The notes: generated by a model not told the origin, from the letters alone. Numbered from the stretch's first letter, positions 1 through 10,359 are shown. The stretch: 64,000 nt of DNA from Harmothoe impar (GCA_947462335.1 OX381704.1:26187955-26251954); one strand, 5' to 3'. Numbers and translations: made by a program.

Positions 1-652
1 CTGGCAACTCTCGTGTTGTCTCGCGCAGTTCTCGGAGTGCACCCGAAGTAGGGGTGGCGCCACCCTTTGGTGAACGGTCACTACAGGAACTAAAATATTG
101 TTTTCTGGTGCTCTGTCCTGGGAACTTTAATTTAAATTCAATTTAAACGTTTTAGATGGTTTTCATTGTGTGTTTGAGGGTATTTCCACTGTACAAGATG
201 GCATATCTGTGTGTGAAGAGAGAAATATGGGGGATTTTGGCAGAAGTAGTGATTTCTATCTTTGCTTTAACACTGAAGCCTATGTGCCTTTCAGTTAGAG
301 GGTAGCAATTTAAGAATACTTAACAGTGTATGGAAAAGATAGAAATCAGTACCTGAAGATCGCAGCCCAATTTCAGGGTGAAGGAAAGACATTTCAGATT
401 TCTTTTCGAAGGAAACATTTGTCCCCCGATCTTGCCTGTCTTTCCATGGTCTTATTTAATGGCTGTGGGCCATGGACATTAAATGAGAGCACTTCTCCCA
501 TGTAACAAAAACGTCTTTATTGAGTCATTTAAGCTGTCTAAATCCACATTTTCAGGGTCTAGGAATACTATGGGATCGTCATAGCCTTCATTTGGCTGCA
601 CAAAAGTTAGACGATACCGACAGCCTGCTAACAGTTCCCACAACTGGGGGAT

Positions 653-2617
653 ATGTTGAAGCGGGTATACAGAGGCCCCAAGGTCCGCTCTGATACTCAG
701 TCTGCCTCAGGGAAAAAGAGATCCTTCCCCCAAACAACTCCCACCAAAACAAACAGAGTCAGCAGGGAGAGGGAAGAGGGAGACAAACGCAGAAACAAGT
801 CCAGATGGGACACAGCCACCTCGCGTCCACACTGTGTGTCCCCTCAAAGGAGGGATAACAGACCCATACTCCCTGAAGCTGACCCAGTCGCTTGGCCTTA
901 TGATGAGGACAAATATTCATACATACTCTGGAAACACAACAGCAACGCTTTCTGGAAGACTTCTGAGACTCATCAGGGTACTCGTTTCAACTTCTCTGTT
1001 CTGCAAACAGAGTACCCTGACATCGTTAAAATTGCACCAGGGCTCCGCTCTGCTGATGGCAAATGGGGGTTAGTGGTTACTTCCACTATGCTCCTTCCAT
1101 CACTACTACTAACAGACAAAGGGCTTTCCCAGTGTCTAAAGCACCCATACGGCCAATGAAATGTTCAAAGTGTCTGGCCCTTGGCCACACCTCAAACGCA
1201 TGCAAAGAGGCAGTATCATGCGCTCATTGCCAGGCCCCACATTGGTACAAGCATTGTACCAATAAGGACAAACAAAGACCACATTGTGCATTATGCGGGG
1301 AAGGGCATCTGTCCACCTTTGGAGGTTGCCCCGAAACCCTCAGACACATAGAGCACTTGAACCCTACCGCCACTTCTAAACAAGTGACGGTAACCTCATG
1401 CAAAGGTAGCCAGGTGATTGCTATGTCTGACCCCCCAACCCCTGGCAAAAAAAACACGCTGCCACCAGTCTCCCCATTGCACATAGTTTACAGATTGAGA
1501 CAGGCAAAAACACATGCATCACCTCTCTTGACTCGTCATTAGAAGAGGGTCAATGCAGTCACCAAACTCTTCCCTCACAGGATGTTCAGGCATCTCCACG
1601 GGAGGAGAAGGATCTTCTGCTAAATCAAATCCCTCAATAGATGTGACTGCAAAATCATCTGAGCAAAGCAATTCTACTCCCTGCACCCCTCCAAAGGCCA
1701 GGGGACAGAGTCCTGCAAACTCGACAAACGAAGCTGCTAAGCAAACTGACGCTGCCCCTCGCTCACCCCGAAAGGGCAAGCGTCCGAGTAAGAAAAAAGC
1801 TAGCAAGAGCTCTCGCAGTCTCGACATTGAGTCACGCTTATTAGACATGGCTGATCGGTTTTCTAAACAGAAAGTTGACTCTCCAGCTCGAGTCAGAGCA
1901 TGTCAAAGCAGACTACGGGAACTTGCAAACTACATAAATCCAAAAGGTCAAATAACGGACATAGTCAATGACATGGCAAACGGATTTCAATGTGATAAAC
2001 TTCCTATTTCCCTGAGGCTGAGAGGGTTCGCATCCACTCAGGATTCAAATGAATCAATCAAAGATAGACTCAGGGCATTAACCATAAGCCTTACCGATGT
2101 GAACACACAACCGTGCAAATTACCAACAGGGCATTTGTATGGCAACACCACAGCCTCCCTGGGTACCCCTGTTGCCCCTTGCAAACTATCAGAAGATATC
2201 ATCGCAGCCAAAGTGGCCAACCCCGGCAACTCTAGTGGTGACCTTTCAAATACTACCGAGTCTCCTCACAAAGAGACAGCCACTACCTCTTCTGAAGGAG
2301 AGACCTCTGCTAAAGAGGTAGAGGTACAAGCAGACATCAATCCTTCCCTCAGCAACAAAACTCCTGTTGTACAGGACCAGCTGAGCAGACCATTCTACAA
2401 CATTAATTAGATACCTTATGCAACTGTCAATGCAGCGGATCACCCTCCACAGGTCAATCAATCATCCCCAGTTGCACAATTTATCACCTCCATGCTCAAC
2501 ATGGCCATGCTTACAAATTGGGGACAAAGCACTTTCGCGCCACCTTCAAGTCACCAGACCCCCTCATCTATCAATCTAGGTAGGCAGCAACCAACTGCCC
2601 AAAACTCCCTTCCATAG
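653..2617 (+). pseudogene. Broken LINE ORF1 (gag-like, zinc knuckles)
   Basis: The reading starts in frame 2 (653-1159), moves to frame 1 for the zinc-knuckle segment (1063-1542) and returns to frame 2 from 1553. The frame-2 reading ends at a TAG at 2408-2410. The same frame stays open to a second TAG at 2615-2617, in a Pro/Ser/Gln-rich stretch that looks like the natural C terminus, so the first TAG is probably a point mutation. The middle part is Ser/Thr/Pro-rich with a basic patch near 1770-1810. In this class ORF1 binds the element RNA and forms the RNP. The product cannot be made from this copy because of the frameshifts. Confidence 0.7.
1162..1329 (+). other. Three CCHC zinc knuckles of the LINE ORF1
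   Basis: Three consecutive knuckles are visible: C-x2-C-x4-H-x4-C (CSKCLALGHTSNAC), C-x2-C-x3-H-x4-C (CAHCQAPHWYKHC) and C-x2-C-x3-H-x6-C (CALCGEGHLSTFGGC). All cysteines and histidines are present. This spacing series is typical of ORF1 proteins of the I/jockey/R1 group, where it binds nucleic acid. It is the strongest evidence for the class of the surrounding element. Confidence 0.85.
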
Positions 2618-2640
2618 CCACCCAAGACCCAGTAAACTAA

Positions 2641-2770
2641 TAACATTATACACCATTTTATAACGTTATATAACGTTATATGTCAACTTTTATCTAAGGC
2701 TCTTTAGTATGACATAACGTTATGTAAAATTTTAAACGTTAGTTTGACGTAAAATAACGTTTTTTGTTAG
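2641..2770 (+). repeat. AT-rich spacer with repeated ATAACGTTAT palindromes
   Basis: Between the end of ORF1 and the ORF2 start, the self-complementary string ATAACGTTAT or close variants recur about five times in AT-rich DNA. It looks like a short degenerate local repeat. No coding signal is seen; a regulatory role is possible but not shown. Confidence 0.5.
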
Positions 2771-2846
2771 CCGGGGAGCACTTCTTATTAAGTGATCATC
2801 AGCAAAAACCATTGAATTATTTAAAACAAACCGCCAAGTTATTAAA

Positions 2847-3355
2847 ATGCCAAACAGAAATTCACACAAAGAATTGAGAGTGGTGTCCTGGAACTGCGAA
2901 TCCTTTAAACCAAGGGGTAACGCAGGGCACCGTAGCTCTATCATTAGAGTTGAGGAAAACAAAATAGATGTGTTTTGCCTACAAGAAACAAGGATACTTA
3001 AAAGTGCAAAATGCAACAGCATACCAGGGTACACTGCCTACCATAATTTTAGACCACCAGGCAACCTACAAGGACCCATGCTGGGTATCGCTATTCTAGT
3101 GAAAAATAGCATAAAGTGTGAAAGAGTGGAGGCAGCCAAATCAAACTCGGAGACAGACATTATGACTCTACACAATGACACTGTACATATTACAAATTTA
3201 TACCACAAATGTCAAGCTGATCCCGACAGGGTACCTAACCTGAAACCCATAGTCTGCAAGTACCCACAAAATCACATCATTGTTGGGGATTTCCATCTCC
3301 GCCATTCAAGCTGGGGATTTGAAAATCACGACTCTCGGGCCGGAAAAAAAGCAGT
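2847..3355 (+). pseudogene. LINE ORF2 N-terminal endonuclease, truncated
   Basis: From the ATG at 2847 the frame encodes about 170 residues of an apurinic/apyrimidinic-type endonuclease. Visible landmarks are the SWNCES segment near residue 13 (catalytic Asn), LQETR near residue 47 (catalytic Glu) and VGDFHLRHSSWG near residues 147-158, where families usually have GDFNAHH. The domain normally continues to a terminal S/T-D-H motif followed by reverse transcriptase. Here the similarity ends near 3355 and the remaining residues to the stop at 3482 come from the adjoining repeat. In a complete element this domain nicks target DNA to prime reverse transcription. Confidence 0.75.
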
Positions 3356-3361
3356 TCATCT

Positions 3362-3660
3362 CTTCCTTTACCGATCGCGCATTTATGCGAATTTACCCTC
3401 CTTTACCGATCGCGCCTTTAGGCACATTTTGGCCGATTCTGGCCGATTTTTGACCCTCTATGTTTTGCTGAAAAATTGGTGAAATCCTATGATTTCTTGC
3501 CACAGTGATCTATGGTATATTAGCTCTGCATAATATGCATATTATCTGAATCTGCATGTGCTTGGAGCCATTATTGCAGAAATGCTGAGCATCTCAACTT
3601 AGTAGAGATTCAACTTATTTTAATGTGATTTAAGCAATATTTAAGGTGGGTCGCTACCCT
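3362..3660 (+). repeat. Interspersed repeat, copy 1 (partner at 32.2-32.5 kb)
   Basis: The segment begins with two direct copies of CCTTTACCGATCGCGC and continues with CCGATTCTGGCCGATTTTTG and an AT-rich tail ending in GAGCAATATTTAAGG-like sequence. The same order of landmarks occurs at about 32280-32500, clearly diverged. It is a non-coding interspersed repeat of unknown class that abuts the truncated end of the LINE. Confidence 0.65.
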
Positions 3661-4985
3661 TCAATCAAAGTTAACAGAATTTTTTAACTTTTTTTCTAGA
3701 GGCAGTTTAAATTATACTGACATGATAAATGAAAAGAAAAATGAGGGGTCCCGAGCTACTTTTTGAAATATCGAATTTTGAAAATGTAAGTATTTTTTAC
3801 TTATTTCTAAAAATTAGAAAAAATTGTGAAAACTTTGGTTATTTTTTTTCATTTCAACCATTATGCCCAGCAATATAAAACTTCACATGTGACACGCCTA
3901 TATGTTATACTTTAGAGTAAAAATAATTTTACAGTTGTATGCCATGGCATTCTGGGTAAAAATATGATGATTCGGGAAAGAGTAGGAATAAATTGTCATT
4001 ATTTTGTAGTCTTATTTGCTAAAAATTGTATTCAAAATTATCAGAATTTTTTTCAACGCTCCCAAAAGATAGTTCAGCTCATTTGCTAACATATAAAAGT
4101 GATTTTGAAAGGGGGTCCCGGGCATATTTTTAGTTTTTTTGGCCTTTGAAGTTAGAAAATAATGCAAAAATGAACTGGATTTCATATTCAGAGCATTGTT
4201 TAATGAGTAATATCATCAAAACCTTGCTCTTAAACGTCCCTATTAATTAACCTTGGTTGTTTTAAGCAACTTAATATGCTCTGTAGTATTTCTGAGAAGA
4301 TTCATTGGTTAATAATGCCAGTGTACTAATTCATGTCAAAAATAGAAAATAACATGTTACAAATATATCAAATTTTAAAAGTCCCATAAAATGCTCAATT
4401 TTACTTGAATTTGCCTGATTATTGAATATGATAAGGAGACGTCTGATAAATTTAATGTAAGGTCTGATAAATTTAATTTAATTTAATGTAAGGCGATGAA
4501 TGTACGCATCCCCTCTCATGGACCTGACGGTGTAGTGCTTAGCACTAAAAGGATGCAGGGCTAATGATTCTCATTGCCATTTCTGCCCTGGAACTATTGA
4601 GGTATGAAAATACTCAGAGTTGTAACATTGTAATATGGACAATACTCAGCCACGCTGAAATGGCATTATAATGTATTTTCGTTAAGTGCTGCATTTTTTG
4701 TCTAGTGCAAAATCTATTCAAGTTACCGTGTTCTATCCTGGGTACTTGTCATAAAAATGATGACCCATGGATATTTGTTATCCGTCCATTACGCGCCGGT
4801 GGTTGCCTAATCAATTCATAGAGTAGTTGGTTGATTAATTAAAGTGGTTAATTAATTATCTGAACCATTCACTGATTAACTGTACACAATTGTTTACATG
4901 TTTACATGTTGGAAAATCTTTTTTGGTGATGGGTGTCGCCAGAAATAATGCTCCTGGCTCTCCAATGCTGCAGCACTAAGAGTAG
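3661..4985. other. AT-rich non-coding stretch
   Basis: No open frame of note, RNA gene or recognisable transposon protein is visible. The DNA is AT-rich with homopolymer runs and a short direct repeat of TCTGATAAATTTAAT around 4441-4485. It may be the continuation of the repeat that starts near 3362, but I could not align it to the second copy beyond about 300 bases. Confidence 0.4.
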
Positions 4986-5300
4986 TCTCAGAGTACCATG
5001 GGAGAGAGTGTTAGGCTAGATAGTCTCAAAACTGCGAGATAGTCTCAAAACACTATAGTTTTTTTAGTATCTCACAACCCTCAGGCTAGATAGTCTCAAA
5101 ATTGTGCGATAGTCTCAAAATCCTGACAGTCTCAAAACTGCGAGATAATAACATTTTGAGACTATCTTGCAACCCTCAAGCTAGATAGTCTCAAAATACT
5201 ATAGTTTTGTTAGTATCTTGTAACCCTCAGGCTATAACTAGATAGTCTCAAAATACTATAGTTTTGTTAGTATCTCGCAACCCTGAGGCTAGATAGGCAT
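4986..5300. repeat. Tandem repeat with AGATAGTCTCAAAA core
   Basis: Units of roughly 60 bases repeat about five times. Each contains AGATAGTCTCAAAA, a CTATAGTTTT segment, TAGTATCTCGCAACCCTCAGG and a return to the core. Unit lengths vary. No coding potential is seen. Confidence 0.7.
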
Positions 5301-5485
5301 GGTACTCTGAGACTACCCTACTAACCACAGTACTCTGAGAGTACCCCATACACCATACACGGTCGCCCCCTGCTCTGAGAGTGCCCTACCATACAACAGT
5401 ACTCTGAGAATACACTTCCATACACAGTACTCTGAGAATACCCTACCATACACAGTACTCTGAGAGTACCCTCCCAGGAAACTCG
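5300..5485. repeat. Short tandem repeat with CTCTGAGAGTACCC
   Basis: The motif AGTACTCTGAGAGTACCCTACCATACAC recurs about six times at a spacing near 30-45 bases. The core CTCTGAGAGTACC is partly self-complementary. The same motif reappears at 6580-6715. The long minus-strand frames here are only a by-product of the repeat. Confidence 0.7.
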
Positions 5486-5659
5486 GGTGAGGAAGGGCGA
5501 GACTAGTGCAAGCAAGCCTTGTGCCTCCTCTGCCCAAACCCACACTGAGGGTGACCCTCTGGTCTGTGTGCTGACACACCACCTTACCCAAGGTCACCCA
5601 AGCATGCACACCAGTAGTTAGTAGTAGGTTATGTATTGCCATGGTGGATAAATAGAGGT

Positions 5660-5800
5660 TCCTTTATATGGCCACTCAGTACAGATCCGATAGTATAGTG
5701 GTCATCACTGCCGCTTTGTATGTGAAAGGTCCAGGGTTCAAGACTCGGCTATGTCAATCTACCTACCATTTCATCTTTAATTGTCTATTTTTACTAACCT
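5660..5800 (+). mobile_element. tRNA-derived SINE-like element, copy 1
   Basis: A promoter-like head contains an A-box match (TAGTATAGTGG) and, about 40 bases on, a B-box-like GGTCCAGGGTTCAAGACTC, followed by a tail CATTTCATCTTTAATTGTC. This spacing is that of RNA polymerase III promoters in tRNA genes. The acceptor and T stems are not maintained, so it is a tRNA-derived repeat and not a functional tRNA. Two relatives lie next to it. Confidence 0.6.
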
Positions 5801-6074
5801 AACTTTACAATTGTCCACAAAATACATCTCACCGGTCTATTGCTCTTAAAATAAGGGGCAACTGGGAGAACTCACATCACAGCTGCATAAGGGCCTTCAT
5901 TATGCTACTGCAAGCCCCTGTCGCAACTCTTCCACAGTGCCACAAGGTCCCAGCCATCAAGCCTGGATTTGGGCAACATGGCGCAGAGTTGGATAGTGCT
6001 AGCACACGATTCAGGCTTGTGTAAGGGCAATGCTAGGAACAAAAGGTTAAAACATTCCAATGTACAATAAATAT

Positions 6075-6215
6075 AGGTTCCTTATATACCACAACCTAGT
6101 ACCCACATGGCAGTCTAGTGGTCATCACAGTTACCTTGTATCCCAAAGGTCCAGGGTTCCTGACTCGGCTGTGTCAACCGTCTCACCATTTTATCTTCAA
6201 TTTTCAATTTTTATG
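6075..6215 (+). mobile_element. tRNA-derived SINE-like element, copy 2
   Basis: Same architecture as the copy at 5.7 kb: A-box-like GTCTAGTGG, B-box-like GGTCCAGGGTTCCTGACTC and tail CCATTTTATCTTCAATTTTC. The T-loop sequence is mutated relative to copy 1. The shared tail outside the tRNA part shows it is a dispersed repeat family. Confidence 0.6.
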
Positions 6216-6345
6216 AAAAAAAAAAGGTGGGTAGGTTGACATGACCGAGTCACGAACCCTGGACCTTTGGGGTACAAGGCGACGGTGCTGACCACTATAC
6301 TATAGTGTGGGTGTGAGGAGGTGATATATAAGTAACTGATATATA
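6216..6345 (-). mobile_element. tRNA-derived SINE-like element, copy 3, inverted
   Basis: On the minus strand the order is CACTATAGTATAGTGGTCAGCACC (A box within), a short spacer, and CCAGGGTTCGTGACTCGG (B box), then a tail of the same type. It lies tail to tail with copy 2, separated by an A-rich run near 6215-6225. The pair could fold into a long hairpin if transcribed together. Confidence 0.6.
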
Positions 6346-6579
6346 TATTGCACATTGGACAACCCCACACCTTGTGCAAGCCCTTAACCACCTCTCACCC
6401 AAGTTCCCCCACCACCAGCTAGCCACTGGGTGGGATTGGGTGGGCATGCGGAAGGGCTAGGGCACCTCACCCAAAGCTCACACTACCTCACTCCTTGAGC
6501 TAGGCACAAAAGTAGTTCGCCCTAGCTGGTCCTAGCATGCCCTAGCCTCACCCCAGTTTCCTGGGCTACCATACCAGTA

Positions 6580-6715
6580 CAACAGTACTCTGAGAGTTCC
6601 CTACCAAACACAGTACTCTGAGAGTACCCCATAACATATATAGTACTCTGAGAGTACCCTACCAAACAGAGTACTGTGAGAGTACCATGTACCATACACA
6701 GTACTCTGAGTCAAG
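6580..6715. repeat. Second block of the CTCTGAGAGTACC repeat
   Basis: Four to five further copies of the AGTACTCTGAGAGTACC motif seen at 5.3 kb, separated from the first block by the SINE-like copies. The next tandem array follows directly. Confidence 0.65.
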
Positions 6716-7625
6716 TCCAGGCCATGTCCCCAGGGCGTAGTCTACGGTTTGTATAAGGCAAGGCCATGCCCCCAGGGCATAGATCAGTAGTCTCCAGTAC
6801 GTAAAAAGTCCAGGCCATGCCCCCAGGCCATGGATCAGTAGTCTACAGTTTGTAAAAGCCAAGGCCCTGCCCTGGGGCATAGATCAGTAGTCCAGGCTAT
6901 GCCCCCAGGGCATAGATCAGTAGTCTTCAGTTTGTATAAGTCAAGGCCATGCCCCCAGGGCATAGATCTGTAGTCTCCGGTATGTAAAAAGCCCAGGCAT
7001 GCCCCCAGGGCATAGATCAGCAGTCTACGGTTTGTATAAGGCAAGGCCATGCCCCGGGGGCATACATCTGTAGTCTCCAGTACGTAGAAAGTGCAGGCCC
7101 TACCCTGGGGGATAGATCAGTAGTCTACAGTTTGTATAAGGCAAGGCCCTGCCCTGGGGCATAGATCAGTACCGTAAATTCTCGCGTATAAGCCTAACTC
7201 GCGTATAAGCCGCACCCCTAACTTTGACAAATTATATTAGCCGCAGAGGGGGTCTGAATATTGCGATTTTGGTACTGTAGTATACTAATAAAAACTCTCG
7301 TATAAGCCGCACCCTATATAGGCATGTTTGGTATCAAAAGAAAGCTGAGTCTGACTCGCGTAGAAGCCGCGGCTTCTACGCGAGAATTTACGGTAGTCTA
7401 CGGTTTGTATAAGGCAAGGCCATGCCCCCGGGGCATAGATCTGTAGTCTCCAGTATGTAAAAAGTCCAGGCCATGCCCCCAGGGCATAGATCAGTAGTCT
7501 ACGTTTTGTAAACGCCAAGGCCCTGCCCTGGGGTATAGATGAGTAGTCTACGGTTTGTGTAAGTCAAGGCCAAGTCCCCAGGGCATAGATCTGTAGTCTC
7601 CAGCACATAAAGAGTCCAGGCATAG
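6716..7625. repeat. Tandem array with GCCATGCCCCCAGGGCATAGATC core
   Basis: About ten units of roughly 60-70 bases each hold a GCCCCCAGGGCATAGATC(A/T)GTAGTCT core, with alternating linkers TACGGTTTGTATAAGGCAAG and CCAGTACGTAAAAAGTCCAG, giving a two-unit higher period near 130 bases. The array is cut by a 222-bp MITE at 7172-7393. Apparent minus-strand proteins rich in ALGAWP and DYRS repeats are artefacts of the array. Confidence 0.8.
7172..7393. mobile_element. 222-bp TA-flanked MITE inside the tandem array
   Basis: The ends are inverted repeats of 23 bases (left begins CCGTAAATTCTCGCGTATA; the right arm is its complement with one mismatch). TA is present on both sides (7170-7171 and 7394-7395). 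Removing the element with one TA restores ATAGATCAGTAGTCTACGG, which is exactly the sequence of neighbouring array units, so the insertion is proven by internal comparison. TA duplication is the mark of Tc1/mariner-type transposases. The motif CGCGTATAAGCCGC occurs several more times inside. No coding sequence. Confidence 0.88.
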
Positions 7626-7639
7626 ATCAGTTACACCCT

Positions 7640-7850
7640 TTTCGTGGAACTTGTGGAAGATGATGGAGGGTCCGCCCACTAGATTCGTCTGAAGCAGAGA
7701 GTGTAGATGAGCATCGGCTCGGTTGAACAGGATGTTGGGGGTGTCGTTGTTCTGGAAGAGAAACTGCAGCGTTAGACCTGGAAGGGAGATCCCGTCTTTG
7801 AACATGTCGATCCCTCGCTCTCTGAAGAAGTGGGCATGGTTGTTGAGACC
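7640..7850 (-). pseudogene. Fragment resembling family-B DNA polymerase (mobile-element type)
   Basis: About 70 minus-strand residues contain an FRERGIDMFKDGISLPG segment followed about 40 residues later by GGPSIIFHKFHEKG. I recognise this combination from multicopy protein-primed/viral-like family-B DNA polymerase genes of invertebrate mobile elements; the motifs lie upstream of the palm domain in those proteins. The frame ends in the tandem array on one side and in a MITE-like stretch on the other, so only a fragment remains. An acceptor-like CTGTAG precedes it, so a spliced exon cannot be excluded. The identification rests on memory of motif resemblance and needs a search. Confidence 0.4.
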
Positions 7851-7865
7851 TACAGCACATTATTT

Positions 7866-8109
7866 TAAAGCCCTTTAAGGACAGTATAATTCATTAATCC
7901 ATCATGCCCTTGACTTTCATGATGCATGAATGCAGCCCTGCATAACGAATAACTCCCCTGTGTTGCATTCAAGCATCATGCCAAGCCTTTTGGGTCGAGA
8001 CACTCCCGAAGGGTTGGCATGATGCTATGGCTGCATTGACAGCTGTATCAACGTGCTGGATCAATTGAGTGGTATCGGTGCCTACGCTGCAGCAGGCAGA
8101 GGTAAACCA
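7866..8109. mobile_element. TTAA-type MITE family, copy a (diverged)
   Basis: Starts near GCCCTTTAAGG and carries the internal landmarks of the family seen in the ITPK1 introns: ATGATGCATGAATGCAGCCC, GTTGCATTCAAGCATCATG and a self-complementary GGCATGATGC block around CACTCCCGAAGGG. The right end is not clear and it abuts another TTAA-flanked element. Non-coding. Confidence 0.6.
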
Positions 8110-8113
8110 TTAA

Positions 8114-8454
8114 CCCTTTCCCTGCTGGCCTTGAAAAATGTCATTTGGGACTTAACCACCGGCCCTATGCCATGGGAATATGCAACTTTGCAAGCATGTG
8201 CTCCCTGGGATAGTGGCTAAGGAGTGAAATTAATTGTATTGGAGACAGAATTGACACTTTTTTGACAAGGGGACGTAGTATGAATGTTAAATATTTTTGG
8301 ATTGATTCAAAAATTCTTATTCTTTGTTTCATAGCAGGAGCTGTAATTTAGTTGTATTGATGCCCTAGGGTATCAATTTTGCTGCCCTATGGCAGCAGCG
8401 GTTTTTCAGGGGTATTTCAGATGCTGCCCAGAGGCAGCAGCGGCCCTTAAAGGG
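8114..8454. mobile_element. 341-bp TTAA-flanked MITE (piggyBac-like ends)
   Basis: TTAA at 8110-8113 and 8455-8458 flanks ends that begin CCCTTT on both strands (left CCCTTTCCCTGCTGGCC, right complement CCCTTTAAGGGCCGC). TTAA duplication plus CCC-starting ends is typical of piggyBac transposons. Inside are CTGCCCTATGGCAGCAGCGG and CTGCCCAGAGGCAGCAGCGG, a hairpin-forming direct repeat. No coding sequence. Confidence 0.6.
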
Positions 8455-8458
8455 TTAA

Positions 8459-8991
8459 GGACTGGTTTTCAAAAGTGGTATTTTGGTTTACCATTTTAGG
8501 TTTTGTACTTCTTTTGCATTTCTGATTTCCGGAGTCATTCTCCGGGCTGGCTGTATGGTTCATGTTTGTTAACATGTTCGTTAAAATTTGTGAAGGGACA
8601 GACAGGCCAGCGTCCCATTGGGAATGTTAAAGAAGTACATAAAACCAAAAGTCTTATCTCACTTTCAAATTAAATTCTAAATGTGCATTATGTAAGGAAT
8701 CAGTGTTTATTACTTGGCTGTCACATAGGTGCTTATTGCATTTTATTAGTTAAATCACTCTCTATATACATGCCTCAGCTACAGATTCTACAATTGAGGA
8801 AAAGTAGATTATAGAAAAGGTCCATTTTAGGTCTATATTTAAAATCAGCAGATATAGACTTGAGTAATTGACATTTAGAGCTTCTAAATATTCTTGGCGA
8901 AGGGCTGTCTTTTTGGCACAGTTCTATGCTAGGTGGCAACACCTGGCGTCCTGCGCCATGTCCCCTAACGTTACCCGGTTGCGAGGTCAGG
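8459..8991. other. Unassigned non-coding stretch
   Basis: No gene, RNA or repeat recognised. A 73-codon minus-strand frame at 8775-8996 has no family signature and is treated as chance. Confidence 0.35.
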
Positions 8992-8993
8992 TA

Positions 8994-10359
8994 CACTGAT
9001 AATAATGGACCTGGAAATGTTAGTCACTACAGACTACATTTCTATAGTCACATGAATGTAGCAAAAACGACTATACCAAGTTAGTCACCTATGTCTAATA
9101 TAAGTTAGTCATATAGTCAACCTATAGTCAGCCATTAAATCGGCTGATTTGGGCTTTTATAGTCAAGTGACTATGAATTTAATGGTTTCATGGTCTAAAG
9201 TAGTCACTATGACTAATAGATATAGTCAATCATGAGGAATAAGGGAAACTTAAGTACTGAAGGCAGGTCAAGGTTCAGCAGGGTAGACATGGCTAGGATA
9301 AAGCAGGGCAGGGGATAGGCTAGGATAAGGCAGGCCAGGGGACAAGCTATGATAAGGCAGGGCAGGGGACAGGCTAGGATAAAGCAGGGCAGGAACAGGC
9401 TAGGATAGGGCAGGACAGGGACAGGCTAGGATGAGGCAGGGCAGGGGACAGGCTAGGATAAGGCAAGGCAGGGGAGAGGCTAGGATAAGGCAGAGCAGGG
9501 TAGGTACATGCTAGGATGAGACAGGGCAGGTGACAGGCTAGGATGAAGCAAGGCAGGGGACAGGCTACGATAAGGCAGAGCAGGGTAGGTACATGCTAGG
9601 ATGAGGCAGGGCAGGTGCCAGGCTAGGATAAGGCAGGCCAGGGGACAACCCAGGATAAGGCAAGGCAGGGGACAGGCCAGGATTAGGCAGAGCAGGTGAC
9701 AGGCTAAGATAGGGAAGGCCAGGGGACAAGCTAGGATACGGCAAGGCAGGGGACAGGCTAGGATAAGGCAGAGCAGGGCAGGGACAGGCTAGGATGAGGC
9801 AGGGCAGGTGACAGGCTAGGATGAGGCAGGGCAGGGGACACGCTAGGATAAGGCAGGGCATGTGACAGGCTAGGATAAGGTAGGCCAGGGGACAAGCTAG
9901 GATAAGACAGGCCAGGGGACAGGCTAGGATAAGGCAGAGTAGGTGACAGGCTCCTGTGTAGGCCTATCATGCTGTCAGTCTAGACATACAATGTTCATGT
10001 ATTTCTATGTTATCAAAAGTGGAACAAATTACCATGATAACATGGTCAAACATGAGAACTCATGCACCCTATAACATCTTAAGTTGTCATAGTCAACTAT
10101 AACATAACATATAACAAGCAGGGATATCCAGTGGTTTAGGAGAGGATGTGCCTACCTGAAGTCCATGGACCATTCAAATTTGAATCCTAACTGTTTCCTG
10201 TGCACACATTCCTGTGACATCATCAATTTGTGTGATCCACATATAGTCACTCCTGACTATCTTTATAACTAATATGTGACTAAGTTGTATAGTCCTCTGA
10301 CTACGGGGGTCAAAATATGATGGTATAGTCAGTACTGACTATAGGTTTTATTATCAGTG
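8994..10359. mobile_element. TA-flanked inverted-repeat element carrying a minisatellite
   Basis: The ends are perfect 12-base inverted repeats (CACTGATAATAA and its complement) with TA on both sides (8992-8993 and 10360-10361). Next to each end are many copies of TAGTCA/TGACTA in both orientations (for example TTAGTCACTACAGACTA at 9020 and GTATAGTCAGTACTGACTAT near 10324). The middle is a minisatellite. There is no transposase frame, so it is a non-autonomous element, probably of the Tc1/mariner superfamily on the basis of the TA duplication. Confidence 0.6.
9278..9955. repeat. Minisatellite, about 27-30 bp unit (AGGCTAGGATAAGGCAGGGC)
   Basis: About 23 purine-rich units of the form GGACAGGCTAGGATAAGGCAGGGCAGG with small length changes. 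It lies wholly inside the inverted-repeat element at 8994-10359. Minus-strand frames of the SPALPYPSLSPGLPYP type are products of the repeat and not genes. Confidence 0.9.

Larger units (their letters stand above)
1..3361 (+). mobile_element. Decayed I/jockey-type LINE, 5' part only
   Basis: The plus strand carries, in order, a probable 5' leader, a gag-like ORF1 with three zinc knuckles, a short AT-rich spacer and the first part of an ORF2 with an AP-type endonuclease. That order is characteristic of I, jockey and R1-type non-LTR retrotransposons. The coding frames are interrupted by at least two frameshifts and one in-frame stop, so the copy is dead. The endonuclease stops abruptly near 3355 and a different AT-rich repeat begins, so reverse transcriptase and 3' end are absent. 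The first 650 bases have no clear coding signal and are included only as the likely leader; the true 5' boundary is unknown. Confidence 0.75.

Noticed and set aside
5690..5760. A tRNA gene
   Set aside because: A and B boxes are present, but the acceptor, anticodon and T stems do not pair; two relatives share a non-tRNA tail, so it is a SINE.
9565..9970. Minus-strand Pro/Leu/Ser repeat proteins
   Set aside because: Products of the minisatellite inside the 8994-10359 element.
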